Positions 24,048 to 37,485 of a stretch of DNA of 64,000 bases are shown piece after piece. The position numbers and the translations under genes were made by a program. How positions within the stretch are numbered: position 1 is the first letter of the stretch; every line of letters starts with the position of its first letter. This stretch comes from Gossypium raimondii (Eukaryota > Streptophyta > Magnoliopsida > Malvales > Malvaceae): assembly GCF_025698545.1 (NCBI RefSeq), contig NC_068577.1:682001-746000 (forward strand), in the 5' to 3' direction. Below the pieces are notes generated by a model. That model worked only from the letters and a program-made list of their open reading frames with translations, was not told where the DNA came from and did not search any database.

Positions 24048-24075
24048 AGCTGAAAGCTGAAAGCTGAAAGCTGAA
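24048..24075 (+). repeat. Heptamer tandem repeat in the CIP7-like 5' leader
   Basis: Four units of AGCTGAA lie about 170-195 bases upstream of the start codon. Confidence 0.85.
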
Positions 24076-24243
24076 GGTGTGAAGAATCTGCATTCTTTTG
24101 TTTTCCGATTCTCTTCAGATCTGTTCAGCTTTCAAATCATTCTACATTTAACCTAATCTAATTCTCGATTTTTACTTATTTTTTTGGGATATTTTTTTTT
24201 TGGTAGAGAAACAAAAAAGAACAAGAAGAAGAACCCATAAGAG

Positions 24244-27200
24244 ATGGACGGAGGAGATGCGATTTTAGATTACGCTACCATTCAGATTCTGCCTTCTCAA
24301 AACAGGTTATTTCTCTTTTTTTCTTTCTTTAAATTTTCTGAAATGTTGCTAGTGTTGGTAAGTTGAATCATGGGATCTTAAATGTTCAGTCTCATTATGT
24401 AAAAAAGATTTAGTGTAGGCTTGTTAGTTAGTCGAGTTTAGTTAAATTGAGTTAATCTAGTATTTTAGTGCTTGTAACGGTTGATTTCGATAGTTGTCAA
24501 ATCAAAATCAAAATCAAAATAGAAAATTGTTTTAAATTTTCAGCAAATTTTCAATAAATTTATCTATTTATTTTTTCAAGGTATGAGGCATATGCATGTC
24601 GTGGTAACAATGTAGAGAAACTGGGAGTTGGGGTTCTTCAAAAGATCTTGCCTCATTTGCCCGAGTTAAACAACTTGTACACCCATGGATCCAATTCCAA
24701 TTCCAATGCTGCTAATTACAAACTGCAACCCCCCAACAATCTCAAGTCTCCCACATGGTTTACCCTATCTACCTTCTCCAGGTTCTTATAATTTTTCTTA
24801 TTCTACAAGTTATGTTGTTGGAAGAGCAATGGGTTCCTTCTTATTTTCCATTCACCCCTTTTGCTTTCTCAGATTCCTGTATATTGTGGGTTCTACTGAT
24901 TGTTTGGATACTGCTAAAGTTATTGAAGCTGAGATGTCTCGGTTGGAGGAGGCCAAAAAATTTCATCTTTCTCTATATGCTCAGGTAAATATCCTCTGTC
25001 CTTAAGTGTTTGGATTTGTTTATTTTATGTAGGAGATCTCACTTGCTAATCTTTCGTCTTCTCAGGGTCATCAAGATCATAATCGAAGCAGCGAAAATGG
25101 TAAAATCTCATGTTCAAGGGAATTTATGGAGGGCCCTTGTTCATGACCTTGATATATTCTCTGTTATAATGTTCTTTAAATACTTTGACATAAGAGAAGT
25201 ACTATTCCTTGTTTTGCTGATTTTTCTTAAGTATTCATATAGAAAGTAGACCGGAATCTGCAACTTTAGTTTTTGATTGAGGTTTCTTTTTTAAACTAAT
25301 TGAGGACAGAAGTAGTCTCCCTTGTTTGTCTTGCCAATCTCCTTAATGTTGTGTTGCATCCATGCTATCTAAAAGCCTTGAGAATCTTAATTGTTCTCTT
25401 TCCTTGTTCAACAGATTTCCGCAACTCAATAGACATGGTTCCAACATCCAAGGTAACCTCCGTTCTTCACAACTTTTCTATTTGGTCAATTTTTCCTCTA
25501 GGTCCTTTAGGAGGTGATCTTATGATTCTACATTATATTTCACATGATAATTTATTGTGGCCACTAATATATGCATTTGACCTTAGCAGTTTGAAGTCCA
25601 GAATTCATCATCAGAAACGTCAAAGTATGTTCACTCCATTAGTACATATGTGTAATATTTAGTTAATGTGTTTTAGACTTTTAGTTCTCCTGCAAATCCA
25701 ACCAACCTTTGGCATGCTTTGCTAGGAATGAGCTTTTACGTGCTATGGACTCGAGACTTGCATCATTAAGAAGTAAGTTAGTTGCAGCTTTTAACCAAGC
25801 GGTTGGAGAAACCTGCTCCAATGAAGAAGTCACTCATCTAGCAAAGTTTTCAGAAACTTTTGGGTCAAATGATGTAAAGTAAGTTGCCTTCCAAAAGAAA
25901 AGTGCATGGATCCTCTGAATTCTGATTTGCTCAAAGATTTTCTTTTTTTGGATAGATACTCAAAGAATTTTTAAATGCATACATCCCTAAACTTTTGCAA
26001 CACTTACTGAGATGAATTTTAAGCAACAAATAATCTTGTTAATATCTACTGTAGGAATTTTTTATGCATGATTCTGGAGCTGAGAGACAAGTGCGAAATT
26101 GCTAATCCTCTGAATGATGTAAAGTCTTCATGCACTCATGCTTCAGTTAATGGCAGCATAAACAAGACTGATGGAAATAATAAAATTTCAAAGCCAGCAA
26201 GTTCAGAAACACCAGTTAAATATGGTGTTTCTCCAGCAAAAGTTGCACAGATTGAACGTCAGAGCTCAACAGAAAGTGAGGAATCTTCTGACTCAAGTGA
26301 CGAGAATCAAGTATCTGCAGAAAGAAGTCGAGCTCTTCTAAGATCTGCATCTCCTAGAAGGTCTGCATCTCCAATGAGAAGGGTTCAAATTGGGAGAACT
26401 GGCCCGCGTAGAGCCCCTGCTCTGACAGTAAAGAGCCTTGGTTGCTTTCCTGCTAGAGAAAAGATATCATATCAAAGAGATGTAGCTTCAGATGATAGTG
26501 AAGAGGAAGGATCCGGACACATTAAGAAACCTGAAAATAATGTGCAGCGTATGAGTGTTCAAGATGCAATAAATCTTTTTGAAAGTAAACAAAGGGATCA
26601 GATTACTGATGCTCCAAAAAGGAACTCATTAGCTAACATCTCTCTTGGTCCAACTAAGTCTGCATTGAGAAGATGGAGTGCAAGTATGGGTGAATCAGCG
26701 GTCCAATGCCAATCACAGAATGGTTCTGAAGATCCTGTACCAGAGCCTTCTGATAATATCATTGATAATGATATTATGGAAAGGTCAACAGAAGTTAATT
26801 TGGAATCTGATACTAGGACTAGAGTGGAAAACATCAACGAAACTATTGATGTGAGGTTCGAAGGGATGGAAGAGAGCTCATGTAGTCCTATAGATATTCA
26901 AGAGGTCACAGATATAATACACGAAGTGGAAGCTAATGAAATGTCAAAAACCGCAGTTGAATGGAGTCAACAGAAGGAAGAAGAGTTGAACCAGATGCAC
27001 GAAAAAATGATGGGAAATCAGCTTGTTAGCTGTAGGAAGCCTCAATCTAAAGTCAGACAAAATCTGCCTCCAGAGCAGAGAGGTGGATTTTATCACCATT
27101 ACAAGGAGAAGAGGGATCAAAAACTTAGAGGTGAGAATGCTGGAAAGCATGCTGAGAAAGAAGCAACATTGAGAGCAATGCTAAAAAATCTTGATGACAG

Positions 27201-29448
27201 GAAAGCAAGAATGGCTTCCAAAAATGTGAATAATATTGGTAAAAATGATCCTTCAACAAAGACCCAAATTTCTGTCAAGAATTCCCAAAAGTTACTTAAG
27301 AATCCTTCACAGCCTGCTAATACAAGGAAGGAAACATCAAAACTTTCAATTGCAAAGAAGGTTTCAACTAGAGCATCCCCCTTGCCTGCTGTTCGTAAGT
27401 CTTGGCCTTCGACACCATCACCGAGAACAGCAGGGGCATCACCAGCTAAAACTTCTAGTGCAACCTCTTCTGCTGGCACTACGTCAACACGTCGGAAGCC
27501 TCAATCAGCACAACCGGCAGCTCAACTGGGTCCTAAAGTGGAAAGTTCCCTGCCACAACGAAGAAATGCAAAGGCAACCCAGACTGATAAACGAGGTTTA
27601 GTGGGTGTGAATGAGAAGCAGCAACAAAAATTGATCAAAAGCAGCAAACCAACAAAAACAAAAATTGCAGCAGCACCTGGGGACTCTTCCAGTATGCTTC
27701 CAGCAAAGCCTAGTTTGTATAACAAGGTAACGAAGAAAAGTAGTGTAGTTCCATTGGAATCAAAGCCATTTCTCCGTAAAGGTTCAGGATTTACGTCTAC
27801 AGGTCATGTTAACAAGACTAAAAATCCTTCTCAGTTGGAGGACTCTTTGAAAAACACTGAAAATTCTATTGATCCTCAAGAGAGTGATGTGATTGCTAAT
27901 GCTTCTGTCTTGGTGAGTGAGCATCAGGATGCTTCATCACCGGACCATTGTGATGATGCTATTCAGTCAGAAACACAGCCGGATGGCCCTCCGAAATGTG
28001 ACCTGGTTGAGAGTGTTAAAGAACTTGCTCCTGATTTTGATGTTGGCTTAAAAATTGTTGCCGGGCCTTCCCAATGTGAGGAAGAATCAACCATCTCACC
28101 AACTGCGTGGGTGGAAGTAGAAGAGCATCGAGACCTACCAAACCTATCTGATGTGAAAACAGCTGAAATTACATCTTCAGCTGACATAGCACCCATTGTA
28201 TCAGCAAGTCCACGTGTGCGCCACTCTCTGTCACAGATGCTGCAAGAAGAAAGTAGCGAAGGTTATATTACTGACTGGGGAAATGCTGAAAGTTTGCCTG
28301 CAATGGTCTACCAAAAAGATGCACCCAAGGGATTGAAGAAGCTGTTAAAGTTTGCTCGGAAGAGTAAGGGGGATGCAAATATAACTGGTTGGTCTAGTCC
28401 GTCAGTCTTTTCTGAAGGAGAGGATGATGCAGAAGAATCAAAAGTCAATAATAAGAGAAATTCTGATAATCTACTGCGAAAGGCAGCCCTTCACACAAAG
28501 AACCATGGGCAAGAAAAGACATTGTTGTCTGATGGATTTGATCGTAATTTGAATTCTCATGAGCTTCCATCTGGTATATTTTCTCTTTATGATCATTACA
28601 CGCTTATTTTCTGTCAAACTGTTTTCAGTTTTTCTCATATAGGTAGAATCTAGATGGTTATAGGTCAAAAGCATATATGAAAATTGTTTTAATGCTTGTG
28701 TCTCTTCTTTGCCCAACTTTCTGGAGATACCAAAATATTTGTTAATATTCAAATTCCCCAACTTTCACCAAGTCTCATTATGAGAGTACTGTGGATTTTG
28801 TGTGTGCAGCTCAATCAGGCAGCAGAACGTTTAATACCCACAAATTGCACAATGGCAGCGTTTCAGCTGCAGCCTCAACTACTAAAGGTCAATTTCCTTC
28901 TTTACTCTAGTAGTTTCCTTAGTTCCTTTCTCCTTTCTGTTCTTTTTGGAAGGGTTAATATAACTTTTAGTCCATGAACCTGACAATTAGGTCCACTTTG
29001 ATATTTGAACTTGACAATTAGATCTATTTTGGTCCCTAAACTTGGATTCCATCAAGAATTGATAATGTGTCACTCTGACTTTGTCATCACTTGAAAATTT
29101 TTAAAATATATAATTTTTCTTTTTAAGCGATGATGTAGCATAATCTTGGAGTGTCATGTCATCAATCTGTTTACAATTGCCAAGTTCAAAGACAAAAATG
29201 GGCCTAGTTGTAAGTTCAAGTACTAAAGTTGACAAAAAAAAAAGTATACATACCAAAATGAACCTAATTGCCAAGTTGAAAAACTAAATCCTATATTAAC
29301 ACTTTCTGGGATAATATTTTATTTTTCTTTTCACTACGACTGCATGTTTTGTAGTTTAGAATTACATTCCCTTTTTTTTGTCATTTTTTTACCAGGGACA
29401 AGGTCATTCTTCTCCCTTTCTGCATTTAGGGGTAGTAAGCCAAGTTAG
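24244..29448 (+). CDS. COP1-interacting protein 7-like protein
   Basis: Ten exons: 24244-24305, 24581-24781, 24873-24984, 25066-25099, 25415-25452, 25590-25624, 25726-25878, 26055-28573, 28810-28887, 29396-29448. The phases agree and give 1094 residues. The large exon 8 holds most of the protein. The N-terminus has a conserved plant block (LDYATIQILPSQNRYEAY, then WFTLSTFSRFLYIV). Next comes a Ser/Arg-rich block (SSTESEESSDSSDE, ASPRRSASPMRR, RRAPALTVKSLGCFPARE), a coiled-coil-like Lys/Glu segment with HHYKEKRDQKLR, a long low-complexity basic region, and the family's C-terminal TRSFFSLSAFRGSKPS, which confirms the last two small exons. In Arabidopsis, CIP7 is a nuclear coiled-coil protein bound by COP1 that promotes light-responsive genes. 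Whether this paralogue does the same is inference. Intron 9 carries a repeat element at 28952-29302. Confidence 0.9.
28952..29302. repeat. Inverted-repeat element in intron 9 of the CIP7-like gene
   Basis: The left end reads GGGTTAATATAACTTTTAGT and the right end, inverted, GTGTTAATATAGGATTTAGT. Phrases such as CTGACAATTAGGTCCA and its inverted partner run through both halves. Non-coding and about 350 bp. Confidence 0.65.
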
Positions 29449-30333
29449 ATGACGCATCAGTAAAAGCTAGGACGATTATAAAGATCAAGGTTATTGTCGT
29501 TTGAGCTCCGATAATAGGCTACGCAAAAATATGTCCTCTGCATTTCTCTTATTATTATTATTTTTCTTTTTGTTGCATTCTTTTGCATATCAGATGTGAA
29601 GGTTCATCTCTATGTTGGGAGTGTTCTTGTAGATACCAGTTCATTGCAGTATAGCAGGATTTCCATCCTGTTAAACATATTGTTCCATGTTAATCACTAT
29701 GTTGAGAACATAAAAACAATGATGAATTAATTGATTTTTCTTTTCTATGAGCACACATTATAACAAAATTGAATAGTTTCAATCCATGTACTCTGGAGTC
29801 CTCTATACATCTCTCAGCCAATTTTCTTATTTCAGTCCATGGAAAGTTTTGGATTCTCAGTTTTGATTTCTAGTTTTCTATGTTGGATAAATATATATAG
29901 AGGTATCTGACCTGACAATTTATACTTACTTGATAATTAAAATTTTTTGGACCTAACTAATTAATATGCTTGAAAATCGTAAGTCAACTTGATATTTTTT
30001 TAGTATCTGAATAAACTGTTAAAATATGTTAACGCTGTTCTAGCAATCAATATCACAATGATAAGTGATGACCTCACATTTTAATATTAGAATTTTTCTT
30101 TTAGATTTTAGATTTTTGAACCGTACATTATAATTCATAAGAGTATTTTTATTTACATTTTCAAATTCTAAAATCATTAAAACAATTTTACCATTTCAAC
30201 CAAAAACAACTTCATTTGATATGATATTGACATCAAAGCCAGCTGGCACCCACATCTCCAGGATTATATATATATATATTATAGTGTTGGATGGCATATG
30301 GCTATGCACATGAGAGAAAAGGATTTGACATTT
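29449..30333. other. Spacer between convergent genes
   Basis: It separates the 3' ends of the CIP7-like gene and the SMYD4-like gene and should contain both 3' UTRs. AT-rich, with a TATATATATATAT run at about 30266-30280. Nothing else is seen. Confidence 0.5.
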
Positions 30334-32338
30334 TCATTGAATGATACGGCTCCTCTCTCTCTCAAGAACCAGTAGATAAGGAAATATAATGCCTGCATGT
30401 GGTCCATAATATGTAGAAAATATGGCACTCAGTCGATTTATGTTATAGACAGCAGTACAATCACCCAGAGCTAGCTGAATGGATGCGAGCTTTGCCAATT
30501 CATATCCAATTGCAATGTGATTGGGGCCATAGAGCTTTTCCAGTATCTGCAACCAAGAACCAAACCATTATGAAAATCTTATTCAAAACTTGATAAATAG
30601 CCAAATGACTATAAAGTGTAGAGCTAAATTATGTTTCCGAGAGGGTTTTGGGGTGGACTGTTCATACACAGAATAACAGTTCAAAGTAAAAACATTAATT
30701 CAACTAATAAAATTAAAAGCCTTTAGAGATATGGAGAACATGAGATCACTCCCCCCAAGATTTCCATTTCATTCGTAATCATCATTATCTTTTTTTCATT
30801 TGATAATTCCCATATAACATTTGATACCTTCTAAGTTTTAATTAACATCAAAAACAGTGAACAACAAGACAAAGTAGTCACAACTGGTCAACATAAACTG
30901 ATGTTTCATCAAGAGTTGAACCACAATATGATTCTTACACTAGTAAACGGTTACCTCAATGGATGCTTTACAATGGTCTCTAGCTGGCTCAAAATCACCA
31001 ATGAAACAAAATGCCTTCGCAAGAATGTCCTCTGCCTGCACAAGACAATTTCATAGATAGTTACATCCTGTATTACTGGTCTTGATCAGCAGAGCTTTGA
31101 TTAAGGTGTTAATAACTAGTTAATGAAACTTACTTCTGCAATGCCTTTGTTATAAGCATGCAGTATTGATCTTAGAAGACCAAGAGATCTCAAAGCACCT
31201 GGAAGGTTAGTACTGCACGTATCTTTTGAAGCTATTGAATCCTGCAACCTATCAAGCAATGAACAGGCTATAGGTAAAACATATGTGCTTCTCTGCAGCA
31301 GGGCAGTACACATACATGCATACATTGCAAATTAAAGCTTTACAACATAATTTTAATTGAATGTGAAAAGTACAGCCTACATGCAGAGACGATAATCCAT
31401 AGAGTTTTATATTTCTAAATATTAAAAAATATAATCATGAACAGAAAAGCTTTTATAAATATTAACTGTGTACCTTCTGAAATCAGTCCAAGCTTTTTTA
31501 ACTTCTTTGCTCCTAGATGCAAAATTGCAATAAGAACCGCATTTCAAGCAATACCCAGAATCAACATGGAAGGAACTTTGTGTTTGATCAAGTGAAATTT
31601 GAGCCACTTTCTTGATGTCAATATCATTGAGCTCGTGTACCTGGAGGTAATAATAACAAGGTTACATGGTCCATCTGATTAACTCTGCAGAAACCAACAA
31701 ATTTCTCTCCATAAATGGCCTAAAAGCTACATAATAAAGTTTACAAAAAGTAAGGTGTGCTATAAATTCATTTTCCACTAAAAGTGCATTAATTAATAAC
31801 AATCATTTGCATTTGTGAATTTTTTATTAGAATGTCCCATAAAGAGTTTAGAGAATATATATTTTTAGCACAAATACACCAATGAAATCTTGTGATGCAG
31901 CAGCTAGACTGTACTTGTTCTTGTACTGTAAGGCTAATGCTTACTGAACTGCACCAAAAGAAATTGAAGTACCTGCAAATGAGACTTGTTGCTTATTGTT
32001 TCTGGAACTTTAGGCTTCTGCTTTTCACAGTTAGCCACAAGATTGTCTAAAACCACTCCAGAGCAATTTGGATTAACACAACAAAATCCACTAATTACAA
32101 GATCAGATTCATTCACTTCTGAACAACCACAGCACCAACATCGAAAAAAGTACTCTTCTTCAAGAAATCTAAGGCGGTCTTTACAGTCCCATTGGCCAAC
32201 CTGTAAAAATGAACTTCAATTTAAATAATTGATCTCGCTCTGTCTACAAAAGACTAGATGTAACACAACCCTAGAGAAAATAGTAACATCACCATTCCAC
32301 TACGAGAAATGTGTGTATGTGAGTGAGTGAGTGAGTGA

Positions 32339-32370
<32 letters not shown>

Positions 32371-35300
32371 TACCTGAGGACCATAAGACAATTCCAGGGC
32401 ACACCCTCCAGACACAAACTCTGTTGTTCGTAGTAAGAGAGTACGTGACATAAAATATGCATGAATGTTTGGCAGGCAGGAATGGTTGAACAAACTGGCT
32501 GCTTTGTAAAGAGCCTGACCTACTCTGACCTGGGCAAGAAACAAACTAATGAAAAGATGGCACTGCTTAGTAACAAATGCCAGCGAGTGAAAGTAAGAAT
32601 GATCAAGTGGGTGACAGAATATATCAATTTAAACCAGTTTGCTTTGGTTGGTATGCCATTCCATTGAGGCCTTTTGTTTGCATGGTTTTTTATTTTTATT
32701 TTTCTTTCAAGGCCTAAATTTTAAAATTCTACAATGTCAATGCAACAATCAACTTAAAAACAAATAAAGCATTAGGATACTTGAATTTGTGAGTAAAGGA
32801 GTCTCGCTTACACCCTTAGGCTAAACAGAGTCAAGGAAGCATAAGAGCTTTTTGATTCTGACATTGAGTCACTTCCACTGCATTCATGTTTACATTGTTA
32901 ATGTTTGAGCATGACACCAAAAACCATCATATATTTAGAACTTCTTATGGAACCTTAAAACTCAAATCTGAATGACAAGTCCAAACCATATCAAATATTT
33001 GAAAATTTCTTTATGATTCTAAAAACTTGTCTGTTATGGATGCCTTTGTGGGAAATATAAGAAGTTAAAGAGGCACAAATGAAAAGAAAGTAAACAACTT
33101 TATTTTAGTAATACTCTTGATTAGAATAATTTATTTAGGAAGTATTTATTGCAATTAAAAGTACTTAATTTTAGTTTCCTAAATTATAGTTTCTTATTCT
33201 ACAAGTTAATTTTAGTTTCTTGGTCTACAAAAATAAAACCCTATGTAACCTCTATTTAAGGGGACAATTCTTAGTAATAAAATGAGAGACATTATTCCAA
33301 TTTATAGAGATTTAAAGACTCTCACTTTCTAACAAGTCTATGGTCAGGAGCACCCTTCGACAAGATCAAACACAATGAAGTCGAAACCAAGGTCTTAAAA
33401 TCAGTATTGGTAACGTATTACAACCTTCACAATAGAAATATATTGATGGATGCAAAGATATATATAGCAATTTTAAAAATAAAATATATTCAAAATGTTG
33501 AGAAAGCTAAAGGACTTTTAGGATGGGCATATACTTGTCTTAAAATCATAGTAGTACATATATAATACATGAAAAGATAGTCAACAATGTGCAGAACAGC
33601 AACATATAATACTTGTCTTAGAGAAGTCAGAATGGATTTAATGGCCCATTACAGTTTATTATTAGGAATGCCCGGAAATGAAAGGAAATATAATTAACTA
33701 GCCCTTAAAAGTTTTAACCCATGTTGTTCTGACTCTTCATTTTCTTTAAGTACTCATGTCAGATGTGGGTAGGGATATGACCCTCAAAAGGACCCTCCAG
33801 ATAGATGAAAAAACTTAGAAAAAGTTGAACATAGCCATGTCGGACACATGTTAATAACCGACACTCGCACTCAAATCCAAGCAACATAGCTTTCAACTAC
33901 TTGCAACATCTTTGCAAAGGAAATTAAACGAAATGAATGAAAAGCAGGTAATTAAAGAATATGAAACAGAAATTAATATATATTTATATATACAGAATAA
34001 AGTGCTTGAAGCAAAATAATAAAAAGCATACAGTAAAATATACCTGTTCCACACTACTAGCTGCTTCTGCCTCACCAAAGGAGAAGTTTTGAAACCAATC
34101 TTGCTGATCATAAGAATCATTGGTATTGGATCTCATACGGACAACTGCAATAGAATTCACTCTAATTTGAGATAGAAGTATGACAATCTGCATATGACAT
34201 GGAAAACAAAACCCAATAATTAACAATCAGTAATGCAGTCAAGAAAATGGGGCCATATTAACACTGCAAACATCTAAAATAACAAATCTTTGGGAAGAAG
34301 AGTCAAAATGCACAAAGCACTGTATCACTCTGAAGCAAAATATGTAATCTGATGCAGAACTTATGATTAAATTGAAAATGGGAAATACTAAGACATAAAT
34401 GCATCTTAAAAAGTTGTTGTAACTAGTATGGGTATGTAACAAATGCATGGAGTGCGAGGATGAAATCATTTAACATTTAGAAAACTTATATGCAGATTCC
34501 TGGTTATTGAACACAATGAACATATGCATAGCATGTGTGTGTCTTCAAGTATTTTTATGGTGTTTTTTTTTTCTTATCTTTTGCACTAAAAACATGCACA
34601 TCAGCCATATTTACCAAGTCATGTCAAGCAAACACCTTGACAGAGAATGTACAGATAACTCTTGAAATATCTTCTAGTGATACAAGAAAATAGAGAACTA
34701 GATCCAAGAAGCTCCACATTAAGCAAAAAGTATTTCCATCCCTTCTCTTGCTTTCCGAATTGTTTGGGATTGAATTATCCTTCAGTTTTTAGTTATTTAT
34801 TAAACCTTTTAGGGTTTGGTTCAGATTTAACAAGGTAGGAAACTTAGTCTCATTGTCTCACTGCAAATGTGAAAAGATGCAAAAATGTATAGGTGGTCAG
34901 TATTCTTAGTGGTAGTAAGAAAATCGAGATTGTAGTACAATTTCTGATAAAATATAAATGGATATCAGAGATGAGAGGACCTGTGATGCAGAGTCTCCAT
35001 TAATTGACAGTTCAGAACTGAAAGAATGATGGAGACAAAATAACAATACAATGGAATATATATGTAGTTCCAATTTGCTTTCTGGCGACATTTTTGAATA
35101 ACTTTCACAAAGCCCCTACAAGGAGAAATAAGCCATAAGCTGGAAGACCAACCCTTGACATTTAGTTATTCATTAACAGAATCAAAGTCAACAGTCAAAT
35201 TAAACTTGAGAAATATACCAAGGTTTCTGAAAGATTAGGAACATCAGTGAATTGTCCTTTCTGCTCCATGGTTTTCACTACTACTCGACCAGCCAGAACT

Positions 35301-37450
35301 ACATCAGAAGGCAATATTGCAGGCCAGTGCACACCTTGACATTCATGTTTATGTTCTGGAATGCACTCAAGTGTTGGCTTGAAATTACTGCCTACCATTG
35401 TATCTGGAATATGAATTGGCCCACCTGCTTGCACTTGGCAGTGCTGGGAACAGTACAATGGCAATGAACATGAAATGCAGGGGATCGTATCTGCAGGTAG
35501 TTCATTCAAGCAATAATGGCAATGAGTTTCTCGGCAATGCTTCAAAATAACCTGCCCATAGTATGGTCAAGTAGAAGTTATATTCCCATTACCAAATTGG
35601 AAGTTCCCACAGTCAGATGATGAGAGCTTTATATACAAACAAGATATTAAATTTTTATTACTTTTAGGATGTATATTATTTTACAGCCTCATACATTGCA
35701 ACAAACTTCACTCATGTCTAAACCAATGAGAAATAATCTCTGAGTAGAAGTAAGGCTGACCTGTATCTTAGTTTAATTTCCGTCCTCTCATTCTAAGGCC
35801 TAAACCCTTCTACAAAACAAGATTAACTGAAGAAAAGACAAAAAAAAATATATATACACAACAAAGAACAAAACTGAGGGATCTTCTCATTTTAATTCCA
35901 TTTTCAGCTTCACAGGAAATCTACATATGTGCCTTATGTGGACAGCTAGAGCTTAGTAAAGTACAACAAAACGAATCAAGGTGAGGTTAAGTATAATCAT
36001 ACTCTAAACTCGTGTAGAAAACAATGGTGGAATTGAAGTAAATTTGTTAAATTCAGACCTCAGGTAATAAAGTTAATAATGATTAAAACTACTTAAGGTA
36101 GTAAATTGCATACTTGAAAAGTAGTAAATACCAACCAATATTATTCTACCAAGTGAAAGAGCCAAAGATGACACTGTACACTATAACTAATGATATTTCC
36201 CATGGCCAAAGTTGTGTATAGAAAATAAGTATATTTTGGTAAACTATATTATTAAGTACTCATTACAAATCCAACAATAAAATATGTACATACCACAGCA
36301 TAAGGTTCTTCAGCATGAATCAAAGAAGCTTGAGGAATGTCAAACTGAGAAACCATGCCCCTTCCTTTGTCTGGTGTTTTTACACACTGAAGTTTTATTT
36401 CTGAAGGCACATCTGACAGATTATTTGAAATGTTATAATAACTTAGAAAAGAAAATGCAAAGTACCTTGTGCTACAAGCATATATTAGGAATACAATCAA
36501 GAGCAATATACAATCATTAAAGTTTATGGGTCTGACACAGCTCTAAATGCTTAATAAAAAAACCTAATCAATCTCCAAAGCCTCTAGATAAAGTCTGCAG
36601 GCAGGCAGCAATAAAACCTGCTTAAGGATTTACATGCAAAAATAATTCTTCTCTGCAAGAGATTGCAACAATTACAACAAACGAGCAGAGTGTCGGTGAA
36701 AATAAGAAATATATGGATGCTGAGTAAAGGTTACCATCTTACCTGGAATTTCTACACTTTTCTGGCTGGCTGGTTTAGCAGTTGTTTTCTCATGATGCCG
36801 TGCAAGCATGTCCAGCTCCCTTTCTATCTGTTTCTTTCCCCCTATTGATGGCTCCATATCCTTAGCAACACTTAAGTCATGGACCGAATCTTCGTAGTTC
36901 CCCAGTGTAGCATTCACCTTACCTCTCCTATACCACACCTACAATAAAGATATGTTACTGCCACCAGAAACTGCTTAGTTTGGTGGATTATGCACAAAAA
37001 AGAAACAAAAGATAAAAACCAAAAGGAAAGGAAAGGAAACGAACGGTATATGCACTTTGACACTACCTCCATGGCAAGAAGATGGAGGAACATCCATACA
37101 ATAGGAGATATAAATTTTGTGTCTAAAAACACACAAGCCAAGCCAAGAACAATTGTACAAACCCTCCTACACAAACATTACAATCTTGTGTTTTACCCCT
37201 CAATCATATGTTTCTTCTCTTGAATGAAAAATCTGAGAGCCCAGTTTTCATATTTTGAAATTCAGAGAGAGGACATAAGTAATTAACAATTGAAAAGTAT
37301 TTGAAGAAGAAACTAATATGTACCTTTGGATAGCAAGGAGAAATTTCTAGTGCCCTGCTGCAATCTCGAAGAGACTCCATTGGCAGGCCCATTTTCTGTT
37401 TTTAGGGTTTTAGATGAGATAAAAGATTAAAGGTTTGGGAATGAGAAATC

Positions 37451-37485
<35 letters not shown>

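Larger units (their letters stand above)
20604..24243. other. Large intergenic region with MITE-like repeats
   Basis: No gene is supported. It contains a pair of GTATCGATAC words at about 21758-21790, a (TAA)n microsatellite at 22603-22630, and two family-C elements at 22987-23325 and 23405-23781. The last ~300 bases before 24244 form the promoter and leader of the CIP7-like gene. Confidence 0.5.

Noticed and set aside
27117-27601. Other-frame open reading frames within CIP7-like exon 8
   Set aside because: Composition artefacts of a long low-complexity coding exon; no start context or similarity.
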